Counted from the stretch's first letter, positions 27,728 to 37,280 are shown. The stretch: DNA of 64,000 bases from Streptomyces griseoloalbus (GCA_014650015.1 BMUD01000015.1:151079-215078); one strand, 5' to 3'. Numbers and translations are program-made. The notes: generated from the letters alone by a model not told the origin.

Positions 27728-28042
27728 CACCTTTCCGTGATGCGGACAGCCGGGGCACCGGCACCGCGTGCGCCTCCGGCAGCCGCGCGTTCGGCGCCCG
27801 GTGCGGCGGGCGCCTCGCGGTCACCCGGGCGTTGTGAGCGCGACGCGGCGCTTCGGGGAGCATGCTCGCGGCGACCGTGAGTGGTCCTTCGGCCGGTACC
27901 GCCGCCGGGACATGAGGCAGAGGAGACGTTTCGTCATGCTCAGTGGTCACGGCCGCCGGGACGGTACGGCGTCGTCCGGTGACCTTCGAGGCCGGAAGAC
28001 GTCCTGGCCTTGGACGTGCCGGTCGTCCGCCGCCACCCGGTC
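27728..28042. other. Intergenic region without recognised gene
   Basis: About 315 bases between the aminotransferase promoter and the end of the XRE/membrane gene. Frames on both strands are open because of GC bias, but none has a start signal or domain I can support. Confidence 0.4.
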
Positions 28043-29464
28043 CTAGCCGACCTCGGTCGTGCCCTCCGGAACCCACTCCTCGCCGCCCAGCGGGAACTCG
28101 TAGGCCGCACGCCCGTTGTTGCCGCTGGTACGGAAGGGGCGGCCGTTGTCGTCCAGGGTGAGCGTGCCGCTGCGGGAGCCGCTGGACCACTTCAGCTCCA
28201 GGTACCACTTGACGTCGTAGGCGGAGGCGTCGGCGTTGATGTAGTAGACCTCGGGGTCGGACTCGCTCACCTTGAACGGGAAGTCGCGGTGCCCGGAGAC
28301 GGGCGTCACGAGCGGCCGCGCGGCGTCGAGGGCGACCGTGAAGGACCGCGCCGGCACGTCGCCGCCGCAGCCGACGCCGGGGTAGCCCATGGCGAAGTCG
28401 TTCCACGCGAGCGGCGACCGCTTGCCCGCCACCCGCACGGTGAGCCCCTCCACGACCACCGTCTCCGCGCCGGTCCCCTGCACGGTGAGCCGCACGTTCT
28501 GCTCCCCCGACGCCACGGCCCCGAACCTACCGACCCATCCCGGCGCGTCCTGTTCCGGCGGCGGCGGATGCACCTCGCTCGGCGGCCGGTCGATCAGATA
28601 CCGCTGCGAACAGGGATCCACCCAGAAGTACGGATCGGTGCGCACGGTGAGCGGCACGACACCGCTTCCCTCGGCCGGGGCGCTCGGCGAGGACGCACCG
28701 GAGGTCGGCGTGCCGCTCCGGCCCTTGCCCTCGCCGCCCTCGGGGGACGCGGAGGCCGAGGCGGAGGCCGAGGCGGACGCGGACGCGGACGGCGTGGTGG
28801 AGCGCGAGGGTGACGAGGTGACGTCCTTGTCGTCGACGCCCGCGCCACCGGCCGGCCCCCGTCGGCCGGCCCCGTCCGTCCCGCCCTCCGGCTGACTCAC
28901 GGCGAGCGCGACCCCACCGAGCACGGCGGCCACGGCGATCCCGGCGAGGACGGCGGTGCGGGTACGGCGGCGGGGGCGGGTGCGGGGTCCGGCGTCCGGG
29001 CCCCCGATCTGCGCGACCTCGTCCGCCCCGGCCGGCTCGACCTCGGCCTCGACCTCGGCCGCCCGGACCTCGACCGGCGGGACCTCGGCCGCCTGGACCT
29101 CGACCGGCCGGACCTCGCTCGGCTCGACGGAACCGGTGGGCCCCACCGGTTCCGCATCCGCGACCGCCGCACCCTCGTCGGTTCCGGCCGCCCCCGGCAT
29201 CGCGGGCTTGCGCCCCCGCACCGCGTCCGCCAGCACCCACCGCCGGTGCAGCTCGACCAGCTCCTCGGGGCGCGCCTTGCACAGCCGGGCCAGCCGTTCC
29301 ACCGGCGCGTAGTCCGTCGGCACCGCGTCCCCGTTGCAGTACCGGTGCAGGGTCGACGTACTCATGTGGAGCCGCTTGGCGAGCACCCCGTAGCTCAGCC
29401 CGGACCGCTTCTTCAACTCCCCCAGCAGCGCGGCGAACTCCGCCGCGGCCGTGTCCTCCGACAC
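28043..29464 (-). CDS. Membrane-anchored XRE-type helix-turn-helix protein
   Basis: The product (473 residues from the GTG at 29464; 486 from an ATG at 29503) has an N-terminal XRE domain (S-Y-G-V-L-A-K-R-L-H-M-S-T-S-T-L-H-R-Y), an acidic linker with repeated V-E-V/A-A-E-V units, a basic patch, one membrane helix (about 175-195), a Ser-Ala-rich outer linker and a C-terminal extracellular domain of about 200 residues with two likely disulfides. The layout recalls RodZ-like proteins linking an intracellular HTH to an outer sensor. The downstream start is preferred because a perfect palindrome overlaps the upstream one. Function unknown. Confidence 0.75.
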   Translation of the reverse strand: MSEDTAAAEFAALLGELKKRSGLSYGVLAKRLHMSTSTLHRYCNGDAVPTDYAPVERLARLCKARPEELVELHRRWVLADAVRGRKPAMPGAAGTDEGAAVADAEPVGPTGSVEPSEVRPVEVQAAEVPPVEVRAAEVEAEVEPAGADEVAQIGGPDAGPRTRPRRRTRTAVLAGIAVAAVLGGVALAVSQPEGGTDGAGRRGPAGGAGVDDKDVTSSPSRSTTPSASASASASASASASPEGGEGKGRSGTPTSGASSPSAPAEGSGVVPLTVRTDPYFWVDPCSQRYLIDRPPSEVHPPPPEQDAPGWVGRFGAVASGEQNVRLTVQGTGAETVVVEGLTVRVAGKRSPLAWNDFAMGYPGVGCGGDVPARSFTVALDAARPLVTPVSGHRDFPFKVSESDPEVYYINADASAYDVKWYLELKWSSGSRSGTLTLDDNGRPFRTSGNNGRAAYEFPLGGEEWVPEGTTEVG

Positions 29465-29501
29465 CGTTCCTGCCACCCCCCGCGTTTCCGCGTTCCATTC
29501 C

Positions 29502-29519
29502 ACCGTTCCAGGGAACGGT
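29502..29519. promoter_or_regulatory. 18-bp perfect palindrome upstream of the XRE/membrane gene
   Basis: ACCGTTCCAGGGAACGGT is a perfect inverted repeat; further GTTCC half-sites lie on both sides (near 29465, 29491, 29550). Autoregulation by the HTH protein is likely. Confidence 0.6.
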
Positions 29520-29685
29520 CGTTTCCCCAGGTCACAGCGGTGTGAGCGTTCCAGCGTCCCAGATCCTCCGTCGAAGGTGGCGGCCGGGACGGATCACACC
29601 ACAAGCTCTGGTCATCCAAGCACGCCGCTCCCGGCAACCGGTCGAGCGGTCACGCCAAACCCTCACTCGTGACAAGGAATTCGCC

Positions 29686-30441
29686 ATGCGCAAGTCCCGC
29701 ATCCGTCTGTTCGCCGCCACCGGAGTCGCCCTCGCCGCCCTCGCCCTCACGGCGTGCCAGGACGGGACGGGCACGACGGACGAGGGAGCGTCCGAGTCGA
29801 CCGCGACGGCGACCACGGACACCTCCTCGGGCACCTCCTCGGGCACCTCCAAGGGCGACGCCACCTCCAACGAGCACGCCCAGGCCGGCGGGGCCGACAG
29901 CACCGGCGGCGGTGGAAGCACGGACGCCGAGAAGACCGGGAACACCGGAAGCACCGGCAAGGGCAGTGACAAGTCGGCCGCAACCGGCACCGGCTCCGAC
30001 GACGGCCCCGAGACCCGCGTCGCCTGCAACGGCTCCAACACCACCGTCACCGCCCAGCCCGTCTCCCGCCCCGTCAACCACATGCTGATCACGGTCAAGA
30101 ACACCGGTTCGCAGCCCTGCGACCTCACCTACTACCCGGTGCTGCGCTTCGACGAGATGCAGTGGGTGCCGCAGCCGGTCGAGGCGTCGCAGCCGCAGTC
30201 CGTGGTCGGCATCGACCCGGGCCAGTCCGCCTACGCGGGCGTGCTGCTGGCCTCCGCCGACGGCAGCGGCGACGGCGGGACCACGGGCCACAAGCTGACC
30301 GTCGGCTTCCAGGGCCGCACCCCGAACAGCGACGGTGGCCCGTCCGCGACCCCTTCCCTGCCCGCCAAGGGCGTGTACTACGACAGCACCCTGGCGGTGA
30401 CGTACTGGCAGCAGTCGATGGAGGACGCCCTGACCTACTGA
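29686..30441 (+). CDS. DUF4232 lipoprotein
   Basis: The 251-residue protein has a signal peptide ending A-L-T-A-C (Cys about 24), a long Thr/Ser/Gly/Asp-rich linker (about 25-108) and a DUF4232 domain from V-A-C-N-G-S-N-T onward, with a second Cys in Q-P-C-D-L-T that may form a disulfide. An AAGGA precedes the ATG. It is exported and lipid-anchored; the family has no established function. It is divergent from the XRE/membrane gene and ends only three bases from convergent hemB. Confidence 0.85.
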   Translation: MRKSRIRLFAATGVALAALALTACQDGTGTTDEGASESTATATTDTSSGTSSGTSKGDATSNEHAQAGGADSTGGGGSTDAEKTGNTGSTGKGSDKSAATGTGSDDGPETRVACNGSNTTVTAQPVSRPVNHMLITVKNTGSQPCDLTYYPVLRFDEMQWVPQPVEASQPQSVVGIDPGQSAYAGVLLASADGSGDGGTTGHKLTVGFQGRTPNSDGGPSATPSLPAKGVYYDSTLAVTYWQQSMEDALTY

Positions 30442-30444
30442 GGG

Positions 30445-31440
30445 CTACCGTCCGAGCCGCTGGGCCACCTCGGTGGCCCAGTAGGTGAGGATGATGCGCG
30501 CGCCGGCCCGCTTGATGCCGGTCAGCGTCTCGAGGATCGCCCGGTCCCGGTCGATCCAGCCCTTCTCGGCGGCGGCCTCGATCATCGCGTACTCGCCGGA
30601 GATCTGGTACGCCGCCACCGGCACGTCCACCGCGTCCGCGACCCGCGCCAGAATGTCCAGATACGGACCCGCCGGCTTCACCATCACCATGTCGGCGCCC
30701 TCCTCCAGGTCCAGCGCCAGCTCCCGCATCGACTCGCGGACGTTCGCCGGGTCCTGCTGGTACGTCTTCCGGTCGCCCTGGAGCGAGGAGGCGACGGCCT
30801 CCCGGAAGGGGCCGTAGAAGGCGGAGGCGTACTTGACGGTGTAGGCGAGGACGGCCACGTCCTCCCGCCCGATCTGGTCGAGGGCGTCGCGGACGACCCC
30901 GATCTGGCCGTCCATCATCCCGCTCGGCCCCACCACATGGGCGCCCGCGTCGGCCTGCACCTGCGCCATCTCGGCGTACCGCTCGAGCGTCGCGTCGTTG
31001 TCGACCCGCCCCTGCTCGTCCAGCACCCCGCAGTGCCCGTGATCCGTGGTCTCGTCGAGGCACAGGTCGGACATGACGAGCAGATCGTCCCCGACCTCGG
31101 CCCGCACATCGCGCAGGGCGACCTGGAGGATCCCGTCCGGGTCGGTCCCCGGCGTCCCCAGGGCGTCCTTCTTCGACTCCTCCGGCACCCCGAACAGCAT
31201 GATCCCGGAGACCCCGGCCGCCACGGCGTCCGCCGCCGCCTTCTTCAGGCTGTCGCGCGTGTGCTGCACGACGCCCGGCATCGTCGCGATCGGCACCGGT
31301 TCGCTCACGCCCTCGCGCACGAAGGCGGGCAGGACCAGATCGGCGGGGTGCAACCTGGTCTCGGCGACCATGCGCCGCATGGCGGGGGTGGTCCGCAGAC
31401 GCCGCGGACGCGTGCCGGGGAAGGATCCGTACGTCGTCAT
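30445..31440 (-). CDS. hemB: Porphobilinogen synthase (delta-aminolevulinate dehydratase)
   Basis: The 331-residue enzyme condenses two 5-aminolevulinate molecules to porphobilinogen in heme and corrin synthesis. The two active-site lysines are Lys203 ([12 protein letters not shown]) and Lys255 ([10 protein letters not shown]). The metal loop reads [14 protein letters not shown], with Asp129 in place of one zinc-ligating Cys, as in Mg-dependent bacterial forms. It is separate from the hemA-C-D operon, which lies about 15 kb to the right. The stop is three bases from that of the DUF4232 gene. Confidence 0.96.
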   Translation of the reverse strand: MTTYGSFPGTRPRRLRTTPAMRRMVAETRLHPADLVLPAFVREGVSEPVPIATMPGVVQHTRDSLKKAAADAVAAGVSGIMLFGVPEESKKDALGTPGTDPDGILQVALRDVRAEVGDDLLVMSDLCLDETTDHGHCGVLDEQGRVDNDATLERYAEMAQVQADAGAHVVGPSGMMDGQIGVVRDALDQIGREDVAVLAYTVKYASAFYGPFREAVASSLQGDRKTYQQDPANVRESMRELALDLEEGADMVMVKPAGPYLDILARVADAVDVPVAAYQISGEYAMIEAAAEKGWIDRDRAILETLTGIKRAGARIILTYWATEVAQRLGR

Positions 31441-31675
31441 ATCACCTACGCTACGCCCGGCCCACCCGTGCCTTTGCCGACGCCGAGTCGGCGCCCCGGG
31501 CCCGCGTGCGCGCCACCGGCCGGGGGTCCATGCTGGTGGAGAAGGGCCCCGCACCGACCCCACGGCCGACCCACGCCCCAGGACGGACCCCGACGGCAGC
31601 TCGCCCCCGCCGCCCATCCGGACGCCTGACAGCAGTCCGCCGCCGTCCCTCCGTACGCGCGCCACGGAGGACGCG

Positions 31676-33052
31676 ATGACCACCACGCACCACATCCCCG
31701 ACCTGTTCGCCCTCTCGGAGATCCGCGGCCCGGTCCTGCGCCCCGGCGACGACGGCTACGCCGAGGAGGTCACCGGTTTCAACCTGGCCGCACTGCACAC
31801 CCCGGACGTGGTCGTCGTCGCGGCCGGCACCGCCGACGTCGTGACCGCGCTGCGCTGGGCGTCGGCCACCGGCACCCCGGTCGCCGTCCAGGCCACCGGC
31901 CACGGCGCCAACTTCCCCATCGACCACGGCCTGCTGATCAGCACCGCCCGCATGACCGACGTACGGGTCGACCCGGAGCGACGCACCGCGACGATCGCCG
32001 CCGGCGCGAAATGGCGGGACGTCCTCGCCGCGACCGCACCGCACGGTCTGGCCCCGCTGACCGGCACCTCCACGGACGCCGGCGCGGTCGGCTACACGGT
32101 GGGCGGCGGCCTGCCGGTGCTCGGCCGGACCTACGGCTACGCCACGGACCTGGTCCGCTCCTTCCAGGTCGTCACCCCCGACGGCACCCTCCGGGAGACG
32201 GACCCGGACCACGAACCGGAACTGTTCTGGGCGCTGCGCGGCGGCAAGGGCAATGTGGGCGTGGTGACCTCCCTGGTCACCGAACTGATCCCGCTGCGCA
32301 CGGTGCTCGGCGGCGGGATCTACTACCCGGGCGAACACGCCGAGGCCGTCCTGACCGCCTGGGCGGAATGGACACGGACGGTCCCGGAGCAGATGTGCAG
32401 CGCGTTCGGCGTCCTCCGGCTGCCGCCGATCCCCCAGCTCCCCGAACCACTGCGCGGCCGCTTCTGGGCCCGTGTCGCGGTCACCTGGACCGGTGAGCTC
32501 GCCGAGGGCGAGGACCTGCTGACACCGGTCCGGTCGGCCGCGCCGGTGTCGGTCGACTGGGCGCGGGAGATGCCGTACACGGACGTCGACAGCATCTACA
32601 TGGAGCCGCAGGACCCGCTCCCCGGCCGCGAGTCGTGCTCCCTGCTGCGCGAACTGACGCCGGACGCGATCCGCGCCTTCCTGGGCCAGGTGGGCCCCGC
32701 CGTCCCCGACTGCCCGCTGCTGGTTGCCCAGCTCCGCCACATGGGCGGCGCCCTGTCCCGCCCCGCGAGGACGGAGGACGCGATCTGCTCGCGCGACGCG
32801 GCCCACTTCCTGGAGGCCGTCGCGGTCATCGCCGCCCCGCCCGACGCCGAGGCGGTCGAACGCGCCACGGCGTCACTGCACACGGCGATGGCCCCGTACG
32901 GCACGGGCCGCACGATGGTCAACATCCACGGCACCCCGGGCGACGCGACGGACCGCGCACGGGCCTGGACCCCGGAGGTCCACGACCGCCTGCGCCGCGC
33001 CAAGCAGACCTACGACCCGGCCCACCTCCTCCGCTTCGGCCACACGGTGTGA
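31676..33052 (+). CDS. FAD-binding oxidoreductase (BBE-like)
   Basis: The 458-residue flavoprotein has the PCMH FAD-binding domain: [11 protein letters not shown] near 50, a G-H-G-A-N segment near 75, and [12 protein letters not shown] near 145. The C-terminal berberine-bridge-enzyme tail (Y-D-P-A-H-L-L-R-F) is present. Such enzymes oxidise sugars, alcohols or alkaloid-like compounds with oxygen. The usual His for bicovalent FAD may be His76; no second Cys anchor is obvious. CGGAGG precedes the ATG. Confidence 0.9.
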   Translation: MTTTHHIPDLFALSEIRGPVLRPGDDGYAEEVTGFNLAALHTPDVVVVAAGTADVVTALRWASATGTPVAVQATGHGANFPIDHGLLISTARMTDVRVDPERRTATIAAGAKWRDVLAATAPHGLAPLTGTSTDAGAVGYTVGGGLPVLGRTYGYATDLVRSFQVVTPDGTLRETDPDHEPELFWALRGGKGNVGVVTSLVTELIPLRTVLGGGIYYPGEHAEAVLTAWAEWTRTVPEQMCSAFGVLRLPPIPQLPEPLRGRFWARVAVTWTGELAEGEDLLTPVRSAAPVSVDWAREMPYTDVDSIYMEPQDPLPGRESCSLLRELTPDAIRAFLGQVGPAVPDCPLLVAQLRHMGGALSRPARTEDAICSRDAAHFLEAVAVIAAPPDAEAVERATASLHTAMAPYGTGRTMVNIHGTPGDATDRARAWTPEVHDRLRRAKQTYDPAHLLRFGHTV

Positions 33053-33095
33053 GTACCGTTCCCTCTGCTGCGGTCACGCCACCGAGAGGAACGCC

Positions 33096-34055
33096 ATGCG
33101 GCTTCGCTGCGCCGTGCTCGACGACTTCCAGGACATCGCCACCACCATCGCCGACTGGAGCCCCGTCCAGGACCGCGTGGAGGTCACCGGCTTCACCGGG
33201 CACTTCGCCACGGAGGACGAACTGGCCGCGGCGCTCGCGGACTTCGACATCGCGGTGACGCTGCGGGAACGCGTCCCGTTCCGCGCCTCCCTGCTCGACC
33301 GGCTGCCCCGGCTCAAGCTGCTCATCGCGTCCGGCATGCGCAACTCGGTCATCGACTACGCGGCAGCCGAGCGCAACGGCGTCACGGTCTGCGGCACCCA
33401 GAGTTCCTCCATCCCGCCGGTGGAGCTGACCTGGGCGCTCCTGCTCGGGCTGGCCCGCGGCATCGTCACGGAGCACAACGCCCTGCGCACGGGCGGACCT
33501 TGGCAGTCGACGGTCGGCGCCGACCTGCACGGTCGTCGCCTCGGTCTGCTCGGCCTGGGAAAGATCGGCAGCCGGGTGGCGCGGGTGGGGCTCGCCTTCG
33601 GCATGGAGGTCACGGCGTGGAGCCCGCACCTCACCAAGGAGCGCGCGGACGAGGTGGGCGTGGAACTGGCCGCCTCGAAGGAGGAGTTGCTGCGCGGCGG
33701 TGACTTCGTCTCGCTGCACCTGGTGCTGGCCGAGAGCACGCGGGGCCTGCTGGGCGCCGCCGACCTCGCCCTCCTGAAGCCGACCGCGTACCTGATCAAC
33801 ACGTCCCGCGCGGCGCTGGTCGACCAGGACGCGCTGCTCGCGGCGCTGCGCGAGGGCCGGATCGCGGGCGCCGGAGTCGACGTCTTCGACATCGAGCCGC
33901 TGCCCGCGGACCATCCGATGCGCACCGCGCCCCGGTTGCTGGCCACCCCGCACCTCGGCTATGTCTCGCAGGCCAACTACCGCACGTATTACGGCCAGGC
34001 GGTCGAGAACATCGAGGCCTACCTGGCCGGTGCCCCGGTCCGCCGCCTCGGCTGA
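33096..34055 (+). CDS. D-2-hydroxyacid dehydrogenase family protein
   Basis: The 319-residue enzyme has a Rossmann NAD site L-G-L-G-K-I-G-S-R-V-A near 150, an Arg in N-T-S-R-A-A-L-V-D and the catalytic His in A-T-P-H-L-G-Y. It belongs to the phosphoglycerate dehydrogenase-like group that reduces 2-ketoacids. The exact substrate is unknown. It starts 43 bases after the FAD oxidoreductase with its own GAGAGGA site, so the two may share a transcript. Confidence 0.9.
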   Translation: MRLRCAVLDDFQDIATTIADWSPVQDRVEVTGFTGHFATEDELAAALADFDIAVTLRERVPFRASLLDRLPRLKLLIASGMRNSVIDYAAAERNGVTVCGTQSSSIPPVELTWALLLGLARGIVTEHNALRTGGPWQSTVGADLHGRRLGLLGLGKIGSRVARVGLAFGMEVTAWSPHLTKERADEVGVELAASKEELLRGGDFVSLHLVLAESTRGLLGAADLALLKPTAYLINTSRAALVDQDALLAALREGRIAGAGVDVFDIEPLPADHPMRTAPRLLATPHLGYVSQANYRTYYGQAVENIEAYLAGAPVRRLG

Positions 34056-34107
34056 CGCCACCGGAGCCGGCGTCGCCGAGACGGCCGCTCAGCGGCGTGG
34101 CTCCGGG

Positions 34108-34318
34108 TCAGAACTCACTGGCGTGGAACACCCGCCACACCTGGGACAGGTGCACCCCGCCGCCCCACATCCGGGTCAGGCCGAGCAGCTTGTCGTTCAG
34201 CTGGTGGTGTTCGGCGAGGGCGAGCGCGAACCGTGGGTGCACGACGGAGATGATGACGTAGCTGTCGGAACTGACGTCCTGGCGGACGAACCTCCAGTTC
34301 TGGTGGAGGCTGTCGGTG
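34108..34318 (-). pseudogene. 3' part of a ricin-like beta-trefoil gene split by an IS5-type element
   Basis: This is the C-terminal half of a gene whose 5' half is at 36153-36426. It encodes Q-N-W-R-F-V and Q-V-W-R-V motifs, the Q-x-W signature of ricin-type lectin folds. Removing the element and one copy of the CGGTG duplication restores a continuous 159-residue frame across the junction. Confidence 0.7.
34314..34318. repeat. Left target-site duplication of the IS5-type element
   Basis: CGGTG, repeated at 36153-36157. Confidence 0.75.
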
Positions 34319-34350
34319 AGCGTTTTCAGAGTGGCCACTGGTCGGGTGAC

Positions 34351-34379
34351 GGGGTGAGCCGAAGCGCGGTAGCTGTCAC
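34351..34379 (+). repeat. Left arm of an internal inverted repeat around the passenger gene
   Basis: This sequence (starts GGGGTGAGCCGAAGC) is about 75% identical to the complement of 35288-35313. The two arms bracket the passenger gene and may be transposase-binding or regulatory sites. Confidence 0.55.
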
Positions 34380-34541
34380 ATAGGCAAGCTTGTTGTCACC
34401 GGCGAGGCCGGAGGTGCGTACAGGCAAGACTTCGGCAACGACGACTTCGCCGCACTCACGGCATGAACGACCGGCCTGCGGGCCAGAGATGAGCCCCGGC
34501 CGTGTGGAACCGGGCGCTCGGAGCCGCACGTCCCCCCGTAC

Positions 34542-35165
34542 ATGCTGATCGTCCTGGGGATACTCTTCGCCGTCGCGCCCGCCGTCGTCTGGATGACGAT
34601 CGCCCGCACCCGCGCCGTCGGCTTCGCGATCGGCGGCACGCTGCTCGTCGGAGCCGATCTGCTGATCAGTGTCCAGCAGGGCTGGATCGACGCCCCCAGA
34701 CCCGACGCCCATCTCGTGTTCACGGCTCTCGCGCCCTTGCTCATCGCCTGCGGCGCGGGACTGGAAGGACGGCACGAGAACTCTCCTCCCCCGGAATGGA
34801 TCTCCCGCCGCAACGGAGCGATCGGCTTCCTGGGGACGCAGTTCGCCCTCACCCTCGTGGTCGGCCTCCTGTACGCGCTGATGATCAGCGAAGGCTCAGA
34901 CGCCCCGCCGTCCAAGGCCCTCCCCTCGTTGCCGCCAGGCATCAGCATGGTCAACGAAGGCACCAGTTGCGGTTCCGGCGGCTGCTGGCGCGCTGCGACG
35001 GTCACCAGCGAGGACGGCCTGTCCCGCCCGGAGATCATCCGCGAGCTGGGCCTCCAGCAGGAGAGCTGCCGCCCCAGCGGCTGGCTGCTCGACTGGCGTG
35101 ACGTGTGCGTCGGAGCCAGGGACAATGGTCAGAACGTCACCATCTACGCCAGCTGGGGACACTGA
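34542..35165 (+). CDS. Passenger gene: four-helix membrane protein with cysteine-rich outer domain
   Basis: The 207-residue protein has four hydrophobic segments (about 1-22, 26-46, 58-75 and 94-115) and a C-terminal domain of about 90 residues with four cysteines (T-S-C, G-G-C-W, E-S-C, D-V-C) that could form two disulfides. I recognise no family. No good ribosome binding site precedes the ATG. It lies inside the insertion element between its left end and the transposase gene, an unusual position for a non-transposition gene. Confidence 0.6.
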   Translation: MLIVLGILFAVAPAVVWMTIARTRAVGFAIGGTLLVGADLLISVQQGWIDAPRPDAHLVFTALAPLLIACGAGLEGRHENSPPPEWISRRNGAIGFLGTQFALTLVVGLLYALMISEGSDAPPSKALPSLPPGISMVNEGTSCGSGGCWRAATVTSEDGLSRPEIIRELGLQQESCRPSGWLLDWRDVCVGARDNGQNVTIYASWGH

Positions 35166-35287
35166 AACGTCGTTTCCCAGTCGGCCACGGTGGTCCTGAA
35201 CGAGGATCTGTGACAAGCCGCGTGCCTCACTGATGACAATCAGACTGCTTCGACCGGTCTCACACACCAGCTCAATCAGCTCTGCCG

Positions 35288-35313
35288 GTGACAACCGCTG
35301 TGCTTTGGCTCAC
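35288..35313 (-). repeat. Right arm of the internal inverted repeat
   Basis: Read on the minus strand it resembles 34354-34379 (GTGAGCC, then AAGC, ending GTCAC). It lies upstream of the transposase start. Confidence 0.55.
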
Positions 35314-35365
35314 GGGGTGGTCTCCGCAACGCACGAGGCTCCTGTGCCGTTGGGAGAGGTGTTCG

Positions 35366-36145
35366 ATGTCTCAACTCATCAGCGCAGGAGCCTCGTTGGT
35401 CCCCTATCCTGCCGCACTCGACCTCCCGCACGACCTGGTCGAGTGGGTAACCATGCTCATCGTCACCCGTGAGGGTGACCGCCGCTGCAAGCTCCCGCCA
35501 CACCAGCGTGCTCTCGTCGGCTTGGTCTACCTTCGCCGGCACGACACGCTCGCGCAGATCGCCGCCGGTTTCGGCATATCCGTCGGCACTGCCCACGCCT
35601 ACGTCACCGCCGTCGTCGCCCATCTGTCCCGCCGGGCGCCCGGGCTGCTGCGGGTCCTGCGGGAGACGGATCCCGATCACGTCCTGCTCGACGGAACGCT
35701 CGCCGAATGCGACCGGGTCGGTGACAGCCGGGCCGACTTCTCCCAGAAGCACCGCCGCCACGGCGTGAACGTGCAGGTCGTGGCTGACCCTGCGGGCCAG
35801 CTGCTGTGGATCTCGCCCGCACTGCCCGGCCGCACCCATGACCTGACCGCGGCCCGCATCCACCGCATCATCCGGATCTGCGAACGCCAAGGCGTACCCG
35901 TCCTCGCCGACCGCGCCTACATCGGGGCCGGCTCATGGGTGACCACGCCGATCAGACGCCTTCCGCACCAGGACCTCACCGCGACCCAGCGGACGATCAA
36001 CCGTGCCCTGTCAGCGGCACGAGCACCGGTCGAACGAAGCGTCGCGAGACTGAAGTCCTGGCGCGTCTTCCGCAGAGCCCGCTGCAGCCCCAACCGCATG
36101 ACGGTCATGGCCGCTGCCGTCCTCACCCTGGAGCGTCAACGCTGA
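35366..36145 (+). CDS. IS5-family transposase (DDE_4 type)
   Basis: The 259-residue enzyme begins with an HTH_Tnp_4-like region ([13 protein letters not shown], then [11 protein letters not shown]). The DDE core follows: V-L-L-D-G-T-L near 118, a D-L-T-A-A-R segment, L-A-D-R-A-Y-I-G near 195 for the second Asp, and [10 protein letters not shown] for the terminal Glu. Length and motifs are complete. GGGAGAGG precedes the ATG. The stop lies within the right inverted repeat. Confidence 0.88.
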   Translation: MSQLISAGASLVPYPAALDLPHDLVEWVTMLIVTREGDRRCKLPPHQRALVGLVYLRRHDTLAQIAAGFGISVGTAHAYVTAVVAHLSRRAPGLLRVLRETDPDHVLLDGTLAECDRVGDSRADFSQKHRRHGVNVQVVADPAGQLLWISPALPGRTHDLTAARIHRIIRICERQGVPVLADRAYIGAGSWVTTPIRRLPHQDLTATQRTINRALSAARAPVERSVARLKSWRVFRRARCSPNRMTVMAAAVLTLERQR

Positions 36146-36152
36146 AAACGCT

Positions 36153-36157
36153 CGGTG
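36153..36157. repeat. Right target-site duplication of the IS5-type element
   Basis: CGGTG, identical to 34314-34318. Confidence 0.75.
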
Positions 36158-36426
36158 CGCTCCTGGAAGGTGACGATGTCCGACGGCTTGGCGCCGACGG
36201 TCAGGCAGCGGCGGTTGGCGAACGATTCGATCCGTGCGGTCCCGTCCCCGTTCTCCACCAGGTACCACTTGTGGCCCGTGGTGTTCGTCCGGAACGGGAA
36301 CTCGGCCCAGTTCTGCACGTGGTTGTTGACGCCGTCGTGCCAGTCGTTGCACATGAAGTACGTCCCGGTGACGTGATGGGACATCCCCACCGGGCCGATG
36401 GGCAGCGCCGTGATCATGTCGGGCAC
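36153..36426 (-). pseudogene. 5' part of a ricin-like beta-trefoil gene split by an IS5-type element
   Basis: It starts with GTG at 36426 after GAGGAG. The first 91 codons encode H-K-W-Y-L-V and R-R-C-L-T-V-G, typical of a ricin-like trefoil; no signal peptide is visible. In the present DNA the frame runs four codons into the element and stops at 36136. Codon 92 is split by the insertion: joined to 34313 downwards it becomes GAC and the frame continues to the old stop. Confidence 0.7.
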
Positions 36427-36527
36427 GAGTGACTCCTCGTCTCTCGGTTCGGGCCGGACGGCCCTGTACGCGAGAAGCCTTCACACCCGCCCACCACCCC
36501 AACCAACGGGCGGAGTCGCACCACGGC

Positions 36528-36565
36528 ACTCCGCGCCCACCTGCGCACTCCGCGCCCACCTGCGC
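36528..36565. repeat. 19-bp tandem duplication upstream of the lectin remnant
   Basis: ACTCCGCGCCCACCTGCGC occurs twice in tandem, with further partial copies up to about 36590. Confidence 0.65.
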
Positions 36566-36615
36566 ACTCGGCGCACTCCGCGCACACACCGGCACACGAC
36601 GCAACGCCGTACGCC

Positions 36616-37197
36616 TCACGGCCCGGCCAGCACCTGCCGCACGAACTCCGCCAAATGTGCCCGCAGTTCGTCCCGGCCCATCCCGCGCGCCCCTGCGAGG
36701 TACTCGACCAGGTCCGCCCGTACGGCGGCCAGCAGGGCGTGCGCGGCGAAGTCGCCGTCGGCGAGACCGGGGACGCCGGCCAGCGCGGACCGCAGCAGAC
36801 CGTGCCATCGCTCGTAGTGCTCCGCCTGGTAGGGACTGTCGGCCCCGGCCCCTTCCAGCGCCAGCGCGAGATGGCGGTGGTCGAGCTTGAAGCACAGGAC
36901 GGCGTCGAGCAGCGCGGGCACGCGCTCCGGCGCGGGCGTGCCGGGACCCAGCGGAGGCGGTCCCTCCGCCACGGCCCGCTCCAGGGGCTCCAGCCGCGCC
37001 GCGTACAGCGCGCGGATCAGCGCCGTGCGGTCGCCGAAGGCACGGAACAGCGTTCCCTTGCCGACGCCGGCCGCCGCCGCGACATCCGACATCGTGACGT
37101 CGTCGGGGCTCTCGCAGCGGGCGAAGAGGTCGTCCGCGGCGGCGAGCAGCGCCGCCCGGTTGCGGGCCGCGTCCTTGCGCGGCTTGCGCTCGGTCAT
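36616..37197 (-). CDS. TetR-family transcriptional regulator
   Basis: The 193-residue protein has the N-terminal TetR DNA-binding domain: A-R-N-R-A-A-L-L-A-A-A near 12-22, D-V-T-M-S-D-V-A-A-A-A-G-V-G-K-G-T-L-F-R-A-F as turn and recognition helix (about 32-54). The C-terminal ligand domain is helical and not diagnostic. It is divergent from the SnoaL/NmrA operon, and two matching palindromes lie between, so it probably represses both itself and that operon until a ligand binds. Confidence 0.9.
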   Translation of the reverse strand: MTERKPRKDAARNRAALLAAADDLFARCESPDDVTMSDVAAAAGVGKGTLFRAFGDRTALIRALYAARLEPLERAVAEGPPPLGPGTPAPERVPALLDAVLCFKLDHRHLALALEGAGADSPYQAEHYERWHGLLRSALAGVPGLADGDFAAHALLAAVRADLVEYLAGARGMGRDELRAHLAEFVRQVLAGP

Positions 37198-37244
37198 GCG
37201 ATCCCCGCTCCTTCCTCCGTGATCGTCCTCCCGCGATTGCAAAG

Positions 37245-37259
37245 CGGACCACCGGTCCG
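37245..37259. promoter_or_regulatory. TetR operator 1
   Basis: CGGACCACCGGTCCG is a near-perfect palindrome in the divergent promoter region. Confidence 0.7.
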
Positions 37260-37280
37260 TATCGTTCGGGAGAACGGAAA

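Larger units (their letters stand above)
34319..36152 (+). mobile_element. IS5-type insertion element with passenger gene
   Basis: The 1834-bp element has inverted repeats of about 20 bases: 34319 onward reads AGCGTTTTCAGAGTGGCCAC, and the complement of the right end (from 36152) begins AGCGTTTTCAGCGTTGACGC. Five-base duplications CGGTG flank it. It contains a transposase gene (35366-36145) at the right end and an unrelated membrane-protein gene (34542-35165) at the left. It is inserted in a ricin-like gene, whose frame is restored exactly when the element and one duplication are removed. Confidence 0.8.
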
